The notes below the pieces were generated by a model. The model was not told the origin of the DNA. It was given only the letters and a program-made list of their open reading frames with translations, and did no database searches. Position numbers and translations under genes: made by a program. From Brachyhypopomus gauderio (Eukaryota; Chordata; Actinopteri; Gymnotiformes; Hypopomidae), in assembly GCF_052324685.1 (NCBI RefSeq), contig NW_027506877.1, forward strand, positions 1,482,641-1,546,640: a stretch of 64,000 nucleotides of DNA, in the 5' to 3' direction. This document shows, in pieces, positions 1 to 12,289 of the stretch. Position 1 is the first letter of the stretch, and each line of letters opens with the position of its first letter.

Positions 1-950
1 TAGCTTTCAACAGAGAGCGCACCTCTGCATTCAGCCAGGGTTTCTGGTTCGGGTGGTAAGTCACAGTTTTGGTGGTGGTGACGTCCTCTGCACACTTGCT
101 GATGTACCCGAGGACAGCAGAAGAGTAGTCCTCCAGGTCCAGCTTCCCCTCACACACAGCAGCCTCCTTAAAAACCTGCCAGTCAGTGCAGTCGAAGCAG
201 TCCTGCAGCACACTGTCTCCTTCACTGGGCCACACAGTAATGGTCTTTTGTGTGGGTCTGGAGCGTCGCAGTGGGGGGTGGAACGCAGGGGCCATTAGCA
301 GGGAGATGTGGTCCGAGAGCCCGAGGTGGGGGAGGGGCACCGCTCTGTACGCGTTTCGAATGTTTGTATAAACGCGGTCGAGCGTGTTATTCCCCCGTGT
401 TGGGATGTTTACATGTTGGAAAAATCTTGGGAGGGAGTTCGTCAGGTTAACGTGGTTAAAATCCCCCGCCACCACGTAAAACGCCTCCGGATGCTTGTTC
501 TGAAGCGAGCTGATGTTGTTATGAAGCTCCTTCAGTGCGATGTTAGCGTTAGCAACCGGTGCTATGTAAACAGCGATGACGAACACTGCCGTGAACTCGC
601 GAGGCAAATAGTGAGGGCGACACTTTACAGTGAGCTGTTCAGTCGCCTCTGAGCAGTGACTATTAACCATCACACAGTTCGTGCACCAACCTTGATTAAT
701 GTAGACACATAATCCACCCCCTCTGATTTTTCCTGACTGCTGCGTGCGGTCCGCTCGGAAGAGCTGCCGGCCGGCGAGCTGGAAGGCTGAGTCCGGCATG
801 TTGTGGTTTAGCCATGTTTCCGTGAGACAAATCACAGCACAGTTCTTCATCTCCTCGTAAACATTTATCCTCAGCCGCAAAAGGTCCAGCTTGTTGTTCC
901 TCCACACATGGGCGTGCACACAGGACACCACCACAACACCCCAACACTCT
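1..950 (-). mobile_element. LINE endonuclease region (partial)
   Basis: The minus strand holds one open frame from about 950 down to the left edge that reads as an apurinic-like endonuclease (EEP) domain of a non-LTR retrotransposon. Landmarks are CLTETWL near the start, RGGGLCVYIN, VVAGDFNHVNLTN in the middle and LGLSDHISLLMAP, followed by a linker ending KPWLNAEVRSLLKA where reverse transcriptase would follow outside the window. The frame has no stop that I could find over about 300 codons, so the copy may be fairly young. It belongs to the Jockey-type LINEs (CR1/L2/Rex1 neighbourhood); I cannot fix the clade without the polymerase. The 5' part merges into non-coding DNA before the TG repeat. 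Confidence 0.8.
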
Positions 951-1059
951 CACAGAACTCAGCACGGGACAGCAACATGAACAGAAAGGGCTGGAACAAG
1001 TCGATGGACAGACACAATGGATGTATAAAAAGTCCAAAACGTTTAGTGTGTATGCGTGT

Positions 1060-1095
1060 GTTTGTTTGTTTGTGTGTGTGTGTGTGTGTGTGTGC
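1060..1095. repeat. (TG)n microsatellite
   Basis: A TTTG/TG run of about 35 bases lies just outside the LTR retrotransposon that starts at 1144. Confidence 0.9.
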
Positions 1096-1588
1096 CTGTG
1101 TGTACCATTCTGTGCCTAACTTCTTTGATGCCTCCTTGTCCTATGTTACACGCCCAGGCGTGGGGTCGGTGTAGACAGATTACTGTGTAACCTGAAACAG
1201 GATAAAAACGGATGGGACACAGGAACTGTATCTGATAACTGCAGATGCCTCTCAGCTCTCGTTTATTCAAATAAACATTTTAACACAATCTCATGTTTAT
1301 GTTGTATTCATACCGTTTGGTCCAAAGCAGTAACACAGGATTCAATCACTGTGACACAATCCATACCAATATAACACAGCATACATTGTATAACAAACAC
1401 ACACATTTCTCCTAACAAAAGGAATACACATGCACAATTTCCTCCCTAAGTATGTACATCTCTATACATCCACTCATATACATATATGCACCCATACATC
1501 TACATACACATACACTCATATATATATATACACACACACACACATACACATATACATATATACACATACATACATATATATACACATA

Positions 1589-4430
1589 TACATCAATCAA
1601 TCAATCAAAGTTTATTTGTATAGCGCTTTTCACAACACATGTTGTCACAAAGCGCCTTACAGGATTTAAAAGGTTAACAATACTACGGGTCCAGAACCCT
1701 GATGAGCAAGCCAAGGGCGACAGTGGCGAGGAAAAACTCCCTAAGATAGTGGGGAATAGGAAGAAACCTCGGGAGAACCAAGACTCAAAAGGGAACCCAT
1801 CCTCCATTGGGCGGCCCGTTAACACACAGATTACACAAAATACAGACAAATACACAAGTCACACACAAATCACACAATCAGACTAAGTAAAGGTAAAAAA
1901 TGAAAGTTCTGGGTTATGATATTGTCACTGTACATGTCTGTTGATGAACGCCAGGCTTTCATTCCGTGTCGGAGCAGCGATGCTGGTATTGTAGGCTCCG
2001 ACTGCAATGTTACTCTCCAGGTGAACCTCGGAGAAAAGATACGAGATGTAGTAAATATGTAACAGATTAATCAAAGGCCAAACTAAACAGATGAGTCTTT
2101 AATCGAGTTTTAAACATTGAGACTGTGTCTGAGTCCCGAATAGAGGCAGGAAGATTATTCCACAATTGTGGAGCTTTAAAAGAAAAGGCTCTTCCACCTG
2201 CTGTGATCTTTTTGATCCTAGGAACAGTTAATAACCCTGCGTCCTGCGAGCGAAGTGAACGCGCTGGGTTATATTGTTCAATAAGTTCACTAAGATAGTC
2301 TGGAGCTAAGCCATGCAGCGTTTTATATGTTAATAAAAGTATTTTATAGTCAATACGGAATCTAATTGGCAGCCAGTGTAATGACGATAGTACGGGACTA
2401 ATGTGATCAAACTTTTTAGTTTTTGTTAAAACTCGTGCTGCTGCGTTCTGAACCAGCTGGAGTTTATTTATCGATTTACCAGAACATCCAGCTAGGAGAC
2501 TGTTGCAATAATCTAAACGAGAGGATATGAATGCATGGATTAGTTTTTCTGCATCACTAATATTTAATATGTTTCTAATTTTGGCAATGTTGCGCAAGTG
2601 AAAGAATGCTACCCTAGTTATATTATTAATATGTGTATCGAACGAGAGATCTGGGTCTATTGTGACGCCCAAGTTCTTTACCTCTGCGCTGGGGGTTATA
2701 GTAAAAGAATGTAGATTCAATGCTGCATTATGTATCTTGTCTCTCGCAGCCCTAGACCCAACTATTATCAATTCTGTTTTATCGGCATTTAGTGCTAGAA
2801 AGTTACACGCCATCCAATGTTTTATCTCTTCTACACATTTCTCAATCTTACTGTTTGCGCCTAAATCATCGGGTTTTGCCGATAAATATAGCTGAGTGTC
2901 GTCTGCGTAGGAATGGAAACTGATGTCATGCTTATGCATAATTTCGCCTAAGGGTAACATGTACAGTGTGAATAGAAGTGGTCCTAGGACTGTCCCTTGT
3001 GGGACACCATATTTAACCTGGACAGATTTAGAGGTTTTATTATTAACACTTACACATTGGAAGCGGTCAGTTAAATATGATCTAAACCAGGAGAGTGCGA
3101 CTCCTTTAATACCTACTGTGTTTTCTAGTCTATCCAGCAAAATGTTGTGGTCTACAGTATCAAAAGCTGCACTAAGATCCAACAATATAAGGAACGAGAC
3201 GAGCCCATTATCGGCCGATATTAGTAGATCATTCACTACCCTGAGTAAAGCTGTTTCAGTGCTGTGGTTTGGTCTAAATCCTGATTGGAACTTTTCATGG
3301 ATACTATTTGATTGGAGATAGTGGTTTAACTGATTGGAAACTGCTTTTTCTAAAATTTTAGAGATAAATGGGAGATTAGAAATGGGTCTATAGTTGGCTA
3401 AAATCTGCGGATCGAGATTCTGTTTTTTAATCAAGGGTCTAATTACGGCGCATTTTAATTGTTTGGGCATGTAACCTAGGTTAAGGGAGGAGTTAATCAT
3501 ATTAAGTAAGGGCCCTGCAGTGGCTGGGAGTAGGTCTTTAAATAGACGGGTTGGAACTGGGTCAAATATACATGATGTAGGCTTAGACGAATTAATCAGT
3601 GTTGTGAGCTCTTTTTGCGATATAGGATTGAAGATATTTAGCTCAGTAATATTTTTGGATGCATAGTTACTAATAGCTGAACTACTGGGGTTGGATTGGA
3701 GGTTAGGCTGCGATGTATTATGACTCTGTAGTCGGATATTATCTATTTTATTATTGAAAAAGTTTAAAAATTCATCGCTAGTGTGTGTAAGTGCTGTGTT
3801 AGAACTAGTGTCGTTGATATTTCTTGTTAGTTTAGATACCGTCGTGAAGAGAAATCTAGGGTTATTCTTGTTGTTTTCTATTAGTGTCGAATAGTATGCG
3901 GCTCTAGCTTTTATTAGCGCATGTTTATATTTGACTATGGCGTCTTTCCATGTGATTCTAAACACTTCTAGTGAGGTGGATTTCCATTTTCGCTCCGCTG
4001 CTCGAGCTGCCTGTTTTAGAAGACGAGTGTGTTCGTCATACCATGGTGATAGCTTTTTCTCCCTAATTAATTTTGTTTTAATTGGAGCTACACTGTCTAA
4101 GGTATTGCTGAGTGTGGAATAAAACTGTTGTGTTGCCTGTTCCAATTCATTGGGCTGCAGTGGCATAGTGTTCGGTAGCTCTGGCAGTAAGTTTATAAAT
4201 GTTGCTGCAGTGTCGGATGTGATAGTGCGCGTGGTTTTTGTATGGCGCATCTGATGTACATTGTATAAAGTCATTTCATATATTAGTAAGAAATGATCTG
4301 AAATGGCGTCATTTTGGGGGATGACTGCCAGATGTTCTATGTTTAATCCGTAAGTAAGTATTAAGTCTAAGGTGTGTTTACAGCGGTGGGTAGGCCCTGT
4401 CACATTTTGGGCTATACCTACTGAATCTAG
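1589..4430 (-). mobile_element. L2-like LINE, 5'-truncated, with open reverse transcriptase frame
   Basis: The minus strand encodes most of an L2-type ORF2: the end of the endonuclease domain (AISDHFLLIYEM), then reverse transcriptase with NYRPISNLPFISKILEK, FQSGFRPNHSTETALL, LLDLSAAFDTVDHNILL, GVPQGTVLGPLLF and the catalytic SYADDTQLY box, and a C-terminal region ending about LFSLAFD, with its stop at 2067. I see no internal stop in this long frame. The 3' end carries the L2-like sequence with GCGCTATACAAATAAA and a short TTGA repeat tail at 1589-1605. The front of the endonuclease domain is missing, as usual for 5'-truncated insertions. The element sits in the 3' LTR of the surrounding retrotransposon, so it is younger than that insertion. 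Confidence 0.9.
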
Positions 4431-4911
4431 TATATATATATATACACATACATATATACCTATCCATACACATACATACATACACATTGTATGAAAATGT
4501 CTGCCGCCATCTATAGCGCATGCTTTTCCCGGTAATGAAACCCCATTCCGCATGAGCAGAACAACATGCTAACTTGCTAACCGCTATTAGCATTGCTCGG
4601 ACCGCACGCAAGTGGAGAACACAGCGTACCCTCAGCTAATTACATTGAAAATATAACGAACACATTATACAGTTCCAGAGCACGAAATGTTGAACATTGT
4701 TTAATTCACCGAAATGCTGCCCTGTATGTCGGCCATTACATGACTCCGGTGCTGCACGTACACGAACATGACCGTGAATATGAACATAAATTCGGACTTC
4801 TGCTGACCCAATATAGAACTACACACGACAGTAAGCATTACCTAAAATTCCCAAATTACTTTAACAATAATATGTTAATGTTTATAGTGTATTTGACCAC
4901 ATTACCCACCT

Positions 4912-4977
4912 GAAACAGGATAAAAACGGATGGGACACAGGAACTGTATCTGATAACTGCAGATGCCTCTCAGCTCT
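4912..4977. repeat. Internal direct repeat of the LTR (second unit)
   Basis: About 66 bases starting CTGAAACAGGATAAAAACGG match 1192-1258 in the same LTR almost perfectly, and the 5' LTR carries the same pair near 11072-11138 and 12039-12104. Each LTR thus holds two copies of this unit about 0.9 kb apart (ignoring the LINE). Confidence 0.85.
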
Positions 4978-5562
4978 GAGAGGCGGAGCTAATCGCTGCA
5001 TCTACCAGCTCGCCCCAGGCCCCAGCTCCGCCCCTGTCTGTCATAACAGCAGCCAGAGGACCCAAATTTTGCTAGCAGAAGTCCATAATTTGAGGGTGTC
5101 ACACTCTCCCGGACAAAAATAAAATGACAAAATAAAATGATAACAGCAATCATGTTTCTTATCCCTTCCATGTTCTCATCTTTTAGTGAACAGCGGTAGT
5201 GTAACTGTAGGGTACATATGTATGTGGCATATAAAAGTGTTGTGTAGGCGTGGTAGCCCAGAGTGGTGGTGCAAGGAGGGGTTGTGTGTGAGTCACCACC
5301 AAGAATGTTGGTGAGGTATGATTCAGTGCATTTCCTAGTGGGTTGTGTGGCCTAGTGCATGCCCCAATGACATTCACCCTAGGGTGGACCTGTAGGGAAG
5401 GTTGTCCTAATGTTTCATATGTCAAGATCTGCTTTGGCCTCCTCTCTCTCGCCGACCGTCTACATTCAGTATGTGTGTTGGTGGCAAAGGGTAATGGACA
5501 CACTCCCTCCAGTCCTGATTCTGTTTCATCTTCACCGAGTACCTCAGGTTCAGCTGGGTCAT

Positions 5563-7194
5563 TCAGTGACGCATTTTCGGACCACTGGGTTGGTCCACTT
5601 GTGTCCAACAGGAGTTCACCCTGTCCCTGCCTCTGTCCAGCCCGTAGGTGGACCATTCATCTTCCGAGGTCGGGTCCCTCTGAGCTTGGGTAGGTCTTTC
5701 ACAATAGGCATCTTTCCTTCTTACCTCTTCCCTAACAGGCATCCTCAACCAGTAACCTCCTGGGCTTTCTTCTTGCTCCGAATCAGTTGTCTCTCTGGAG
5801 GGGACATGTTCTCTTAAGTTCCTACTGGTTAAATTTGGTCTCTGTCTTGGTTTGGCTTTAGATGATGATTTGGCGTGATCTGGGGGTGCAAAGATAGGTA
5901 AGTCATTCACCAACAGCAACAGATTGCGATGCAGGGTCCTTGTCCTCCGATGGTCACCTGTCTCAGGAGTGACCACATAAACTGGATTACTGGCTACCTG
6001 TTCTTTTACCACATATATGGCTCTTTCCCAGTATGATCGCAGTTTACCCGGACCTCCCCGCTCACCAAGGTTTCTCACTAGCACTCGGTCCCCAGGCTGT
6101 AGCACTATTCCCTTTGTCTTCCGGTCATAGTAGGATTTTCCCCGAGCGCTGGACTGCTTGCTGTTCTCCTCTGCAATCTTGTATGCTTCAGTCATTTTGT
6201 GTGACCATTGCTTTGCATATCCCTCATGTGTGTCTGAATCTTCCTCCCCAGTAAGTCTAAACAGCAAATCGACAGGTAACCGAGGGTGGCGGCCATACAT
6301 TAAAAAGTAAGGGGAGTATCCGGTGGACTCGTGCCGGGTACAGTTGTATGCATGAATCACTTGAGGCAGGTGGTCTTTCCATCGTTCCTTTTCCTTCTCC
6401 TCCAGAGTGCGCAGCATTTGTAGTAGGGTTCGGTTAAACCTTTCAACAGGGTTGCTCTGGGGGTGATATGGGGATGTTCTGGAGTGGCCTATCCCCGACA
6501 GTCATTGTAGTGTTTTAAAAAGCTCATTCTCAAACTCTCTGCCTTCGTCATGGTGTAGCTTGGAGGGGTATCCGAAACGAGGGATGAAATCATTAAAAAT
6601 CCGTTCCGCTGCCGTCCGACCAGACTTGTTTTTTGTCGCATTGGCCTGAGCAAATCTCGTAAAGTGGTCCACCACCACCAAGATATACTCGTACCCTCCC
6701 CGATTGCTCTCTAGATGCATGTAATCAATACATACAAGTTCAAGGGGTGAACTTGAGGTGATGCTACCCAGCGGGGCACGTACATGGGTAACTGGCTTTT
6801 TCTGTGCAATACACGGACACCGCCGAGTGACATAGGCCTCGACATCTTTCTTCATGTATGGCCAGTAAAATCTCTCTCTCACTAGGTGAAGAACTCGCTC
6901 AGTGCCGACATGGGCCATATCGTCATGGAGGTGTTTCATCACGACCTGTCTGTACTTGGCAGGGAGTACAAGTTGTCTTCGCTCCCTTGTCCGCCTATAG
7001 AGAATGTCATCCTCCAGATGTAGCCTCCTCCACTCATGCAGGAGTTTTCTGGTCGCCCCACTCACTCCATTCCTTAAGTCCCTTGTGAGGATGGTGTTTG
7101 TCTCCTTCAGTGTTATCACATGCCCGATTAAGTCATCTTCCCTCTGTGCTTTCACGAGCTCATCATGACTGATTGGTGGCCGAGTCATGCCCAA
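5563..7194 (-). pseudogene. Integrase region of the LTR retrotransposon
   Basis: This region reads as a Ty3/Gypsy integrase. It shows the zinc-binding H2C2 part ([10 protein letters not shown], then CPCIAQKKP), the catalytic core ([39 protein letters not shown]), and the C-terminal module with [20 protein letters not shown] and VYVVTPETG. No chromodomain follows. It is broken and is read here only as a fossil. Confidence 0.85.
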
Positions 7195-8960
7195 TGACGG
7201 ATGGGCAACCTATGGAAGACATGGCCAGAGCTGCAATCCATGCCACATCCCTTTGCTCAGCTGCTTTACTTCCTTGCCAAGTCACATGCAGCACATCTGA
7301 AGACAACTCCTCTGTACATTCCTGCATATAACTGTCAATATCAAGAGGGATGCGTGACAGTGTGTCTGCGTCACTGTTTGCCTTCCCAGGTCTGTATTTC
7401 ACCTCAAACCGAAAGTCTGCCAGTTCCCCCACCCAGCGGTGGCCCACTGCATTGAGTTTGGCAGTGCTCATTACATAAGTCAAAGGATTATTATCCGTAT
7501 ACACCATGAAATGGGTAGCATAGAACAAGTAATCCCGAAACTTTTCACACACAGCCCACTTCAGCGCCAAGAACTCCAGTTTGCCACTGTGCATGTTATA
7601 GTTTTTTTTCTGCTGGTGTCAATGTTCTTGACCTGTACCCTATGACCCTCATCTTTCCACCTTGACGCTGGTACAGGACCGCCCCTAGGCCTTCCTCTGA
7701 GGCATCTGTATGCAGGGTAAATGGCAGACTGAAGTCAGGATAAGCCAGCACTGGGGGTGATACCAGCATGCCAATAAGACATTCTAGTATGCCTGTGTGC
7801 TCTCCTGTCCACTCGATGGGGGTCCTGGAGGCCAGCTGGGGGCCCCTGGCTTTCCTTGTGGCTGAATGGACTTGTGCTGCCTCTGCCCTCCCTTTTAGCA
7901 GTTGGTAAAGGGGCCTGGCTATCCGGGAAAAGTCCTGTATATAGGACCGGTAATAGCTGAGAAACCCTAGGAGTTTCCTTACATCGCCGACTGTCTGTGG
8001 TGTCTTGTTCTTTAGACATAAGACAGCATCCAAATCCCTGGGGTCTATCTTTACCCCCTCCGCAGACACCAGGCGACCGACATACCTAACCTCTCGACGG
8101 AAAAGATCACACTTTTCTGGTCTGAGCTTTACTCCCTGACGCTGGAGTGCCCTCAGGACTTTTCGGACCCCATCCAAATGCTCTTCAAAGGATTTGGCAT
8201 AACAGAGGACATCATCAAGGTAAGGGATGCAACACTCATCTCTGAGAGTGTCTAACATCTCCTCCATACTTCGTTGGAATGCTGCTGGGGCATTAGATAG
8301 CCCAAAGGGGATCCGGACCCATTCATAAAGGCCCCAGGGTGTAATGGATGCGGTGTAGTGCCTTGAACCCTCCGCGATGAACCCCTGGTGGTATGCCTTT
8401 CCTTGGTCCAGAATACTGAACCATGTATAACCGCCGAGTGTGTTGAGGAGATCTCCAATACGAGGCAGTGGATGCCTGTCTGCGACAGTCTTCTGGTTGA
8501 GGAGCCGATAGTCGACACAGAGGCGCAGTGTCCCGTCCTTCTTCCGGACACAAACGATGGGAGCGGAGTATGGTGACTTTGATTTTACTATCCACCCCTT
8601 GGCTAGAAGATCCTGAATATACTCCTTTACTTCCCTGAAGAGGGGTTTCGGTACTGCTGAATATGCTCGCTGCACTGGTATGCTATCTTTAAGATTTATG
8701 GACATTTGTAGATTTGGAATACAACCTATGTCAGATTCACCCCTTGCAAAAGCTTCCGACTCCTCACGTAACATCTTCCTGACTTCCTCTTGCTGCTCGG
8801 GTTCGAGATGGTCTATGTCAACTGGTGGATCCCACAGCTGAGTTGTTGGAGCTCCCCCAGTGGATGTGACTAACTCACCCCTGTCTCTCCCGTTGGGCAC
8901 TTGCTCTTTAGTCGAATCAGTTTGAATAATTTTGTCAATTAGCTGAACCACACCAATCAC
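7163..8960 (-). pseudogene. Reverse transcriptase and RNase H region of the LTR retrotransposon
   Basis: The region encodes a Ty3/Gypsy reverse transcriptase ([18 protein letters not shown], the catalytic box [24 protein letters not shown]) followed by RNase H ([49 protein letters not shown]). Order and motifs place it in Ty3/Gypsy rather than Ty1/Copia. It is broken in this copy. Confidence 0.88.
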
Positions 8961-9151
8961 TGATTTTCATGGTAAGGTGATGTCATGCTTGGTGTGATTG
9001 CCCACAGGTACTGCTACGTATGGGTTTTTCGGGTTTTGGATCTTCAAAAGACCCTTTCCTACATCCAGCGGGTCTAGTTGCTCATTGTCCTCATCAGGTT
9101 CAAACAACACTAAGGCATCGGTGGAGTATATGCTTGATGGGATGCTGCACT

Positions 9152-9616
9152 TTAGCCAAGTCCTGCTGGCACAACCAAGTCCTGGTGACCAACCCTCAGA
9201 TATTCAGGTGGAGTGACAGGCTTTTTAGTCTGCACGAAACTTACTAGAGCCCTTGCATCACTACTTGGAATTGAAACTGCACCACTAAGTAAGCTGACCA
9301 GTGTTGGTATCAGGTACTCGGACTGGCCTTGAATTAGCTCTTCTAGTACATTAAACCCCAATAATGGCCTCTCCAGTGGTAAGTGACTCACTAAGAAGGG
9401 CACACTTATGGACAAACTAGGGTTCTCTGTGCCAGGGAGGTTGACATTAACAGCTATCCAGCCCTCAAATTGGATAAGTTCACCATTAACCGCATACACC
9501 TCCAACTTTCCATCACGCTCCAGAAGATCAGTGAGTGGCCGGGGACCATGACCAGGTAAATATTTGTTTTTCCAGTCCCGGTCAATCATGCTCACCTGGG
9601 CTCCCGTGTCCAGCAA
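9152..9616 (-). pseudogene. Aspartic protease region of the LTR retrotransposon
   Basis: The frame begins LDTGAQVSMIDRDW, the DTGA active-site signature of a retroviral-type aspartic protease, and ends before the polymerase. It lies between gag and reverse transcriptase, as expected. Confidence 0.75.
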
Positions 9617-10849
9617 GGCAGCTACTGCTATCCCATTCAGGTTGCACTGTATAATTGCCTTTTTCTTTGGCAGATTTCTTTGTTATCTGCCTCAAGATGG
9701 CCTGATCAGTGACTGAATTGTGTGACAGCAGTGGCTTCAGCTCTCTGCGAATGTCGTTATATTTATGGCCCAACCCCTGATAGACAGTATGTAGAAAGAC
9801 ACCTTGAACTGTTTCAGAGTCATACCTTATGTCTACATTGGCTTGTTTTGATGCAAAAAGAACCCTTTGCTTCAGCCCTATTACTCTGTAAAGGAACTGC
9901 TGGGGTGTCTCTGATTCACTCTGTTTTGTGCACATCAGTTCTTGGAGTAGTTCAGTACTATTTTTCTCTCCTAAATGTGACTGGAGGAACATCTTCAGCT
10001 CTGCTATTGTCATATCTTCCTTGTTCATCAGCATGTTCTTGAAGTTTCCCGGTTTCACGACTCTCAACACACTTCGGAAGATTTCAGCCTCACTAAAACC
10101 CTCTCGGACACCTTCTTCAATCTGTTTGCATATGTTATTGTAAGTGATGTCTGACCCCTGATCACCAATTTGACCCCCCTGTATTTTGAATTCTCTTCTA
10201 TGTAGGTAAGAGAGGTCCCTTAGGGAGACCCTATCCTCATGTGTGGTATGAGTAGCATTTCCATATTGGGTCTTAATGTGTGGAATTTGACTGGTGGATG
10301 CCATTGACTGAGCATGATCAGGTGGGGTGGATTTTTCATTGATACACTGATGAAGCCTTCTACCTAGCTCCTCGTAGTCTGATAACATCTTCTGTAAGCT
10401 CTGTCTAAAGTGTCATGAGTGCTGGTAACAATGTGGGGTGGGCTAAACTGTGCCATGCTGTTCATGCAATTGGGGACTGAGCTAACTGAGGGAATTACTA
10501 CACTAGTGTTGTGCGATGCAACATCAACCTCGGGGTTAACCAGTTGAGATTTAGTATGGCCAGATTCAATGCTTTCCCTCACCATATCCCTCAGAACCAA
10601 TAATGAACTCATACCGCTGTCCTCCAAGTCAAGTAAAGACTTACTATACATGAAGGAATTCACATACTCAAAACAACCTTCGAGGTCAGTAGCATCAAGT
10701 TCTGAAGCCTCTCTCTCTGGTATAGGACTGATGGCTTTAACAATCTGGAAAAGTTCGCCTGCTGACAAGGTGAGGAGGCTTTTCCTGATTTCCCACACCA
10801 GGCTTTTCCTCTCTGCCCTGGAAAGCTTTCCCTCCATTATTGTTCCCAC
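9582..10849 (-). pseudogene. Gag-like region of the LTR retrotransposon
   Basis: Two overlapping gag-like reading regions lie here. The downstream one resembles retrotransposon capsid sequence (REGFSEAEIFRSVLRVV, IAELKMFLQSHLGEKNSTEL, ESETPQQFLYRVIGLKQ). I see no CCHC knuckle at the end. It is part of the fossil element. Confidence 0.7.
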
Positions 10850-10997
10850 AACACTCAGTCCTCTCTTCCCTCAGTTCAGTACCTCTTCACAGCCCACTCT
10901 CTGCCTCTGCCTCACTGTAGCCCTCTGACAGCCCTGGTGTACTTCTGGTCCCGAACATCCAAAATCACTAGATCAGCTATCCACCACCAGGAGGCGC

Positions 10998-11023
10998 TGA
11001 TCCCGGACGAGCCCCCAAGAATC
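10998..11023 (-). other. Primer-binding site of the LTR retrotransposon
   Basis: Just inside the 5' LTR the minus strand reads TGGGGGCTCGTCCGGGAT, the classic site complementary to the 3' end of tRNA-Pro, as in many retroviruses and Gypsy-like elements. It fixes the element's orientation as minus. Confidence 0.8.
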
Positions 11024-11501
11024 TGTTACACGCCCAGGCGTGGGGTCGGTGTAGACAGATTACTGTGTAACCTGAAACAGGATAAAAACGGATGGGACAC
11101 AGGAACTGTATCTGATAACTGCAGATGCCTCTCAGCTCTCGTTTATTCAAATAAACATTTTAACACAATCTCATGTTTATGTTGTATTCATACCGTTTGG
11201 TCCAAAGCAGTAACACAGGATTCAATCACTGTGACACAATCCATACCAATATAACACAGCATACATTGTATAACAAATACACACATTTCTCCTAACAAAA
11301 GGAATACACATGCACAATTTCCTCCCTAAGTATGTACATCTCTATACATCCACTCATATACATATATGCACCCATACATCTACATACACTCATATATATA
11401 TATATATACACACACACATACACATACACATATACATATATACACATACATACATATATATACACATATACATATATATAATACATATATACATATATAT
11501 A

Positions 11502-11578
<77 letters not shown>

Positions 11579-12289
11579 CATATATACCTATCCATACACA
11601 TACATACATACACATTGTATGAAAACGTCTGCCGCCATCTATAGCGCATGCTTTTCCCGGTAATGAAACCCCATTCCGCATGAGCAGAACAACATGCTAA
11701 CTTGCTAACCGCTATTAGCATTGCTCGGACCGCACGCAAGTGGAGAACACCGCGTACCCTCAGCTAATTACATTAAAAATATAACGAACACATTATACAG
11801 TTCCAGAGCACGAAATGTTGAACATTGTTTAATTCACCGAAATGCTGCCCTGTATGTCGGCCATTACATGACTCCGGTGCTGCACGTACACGAACATGAA
11901 CGTGAATATGAACATAAATTCGGACTTCTGCTGACCCAATATAGAACTACACACGACAGTAAGCATTACCTAAAATTCCCAAATTACTTTAACAATAATA
12001 TGTTAATGTTTATAGTGTTTTTGACCACATTACCCACCTGAAACAGGATAAAAACGGATGGGACACAGGAACTGTATCTGATAACTGCAGATGCCTCTCA
12101 GCTCTGAGAGGCGGAGCTAATCGCTGCAGCTACCAGCTCGCCCCAGGCCCCAGCTCCGCCCCTGTCTGTCATAACAGCAGCCAGAGGACCCAAATTTTGC
12201 TAGCAGAAGTCCATAACAATTTCTCAATAAAATAAAATATCCCAATAACACACGTACCACAAATGTGACAACAATTTGAGGGTGTCACA
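11024..12289 (-). repeat. 5' LTR (uninterrupted copy)
   Basis: This 1.27-kb LTR runs from TGTTACACGCCC to GGGTGTCACA on the plus strand. It contains a CA/TA microsatellite (about 11345-11575, including a near-pure TA run at 11504-11571) and two copies of a roughly 66-bp direct repeat. It gives the empty-site sequence for the LINE in the other LTR. Confidence 0.88.

Larger units (their letters stand above)
1144..5103 (-). repeat. 3' LTR, split by a LINE
   Basis: Positions 1144-1588 and about 4431-5103 match the two parts of the 5' LTR at 11024-12289. The intervening 2.8 kb is a LINE. A CA/TA-rich microsatellite lies at the split. Compared with the 5' LTR this copy lacks about 55 bp close to its outer end on the gag-pol side. 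A purine-rich stretch on the minus strand (GTCCGGGAGAG) abuts the LTR at 5104-5114 and fits a polypurine tract. Confidence 0.85.
1144..12289 (-). mobile_element. Ty3/Gypsy-type LTR retrotransposon with both LTRs
   Basis: Two related terminal repeats (1144-5103 and 11024-12289) enclose gag, protease, reverse transcriptase/RNase H and integrase regions in that order on the minus strand, the order of Ty3/Gypsy elements. Both outer junctions carry CCTA as a 4-bp target duplication, and the LTRs start TGT and end ACA when read on either strand. By eye the shared LTR parts differ at about 1% of sites outside microsatellites, so the insertion is young, perhaps around a million years or less at usual vertebrate rates. 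Structurally it looks whole, but the coding part is broken in about four or five places. An L2-like LINE has inserted into the 3' LTR. Confidence 0.9.

Noticed and set aside
4593-4913. 106-codon frame preserved in both LTRs (also 11721-12041)
   Set aside because: It runs opposite to the element, has no known motif, and is preserved because the LTRs are recent copies.
11310-11739. Open frames encoding Tyr-Ile and Thr-His repeats
   Set aside because: They are translations of TA/CA microsatellites.
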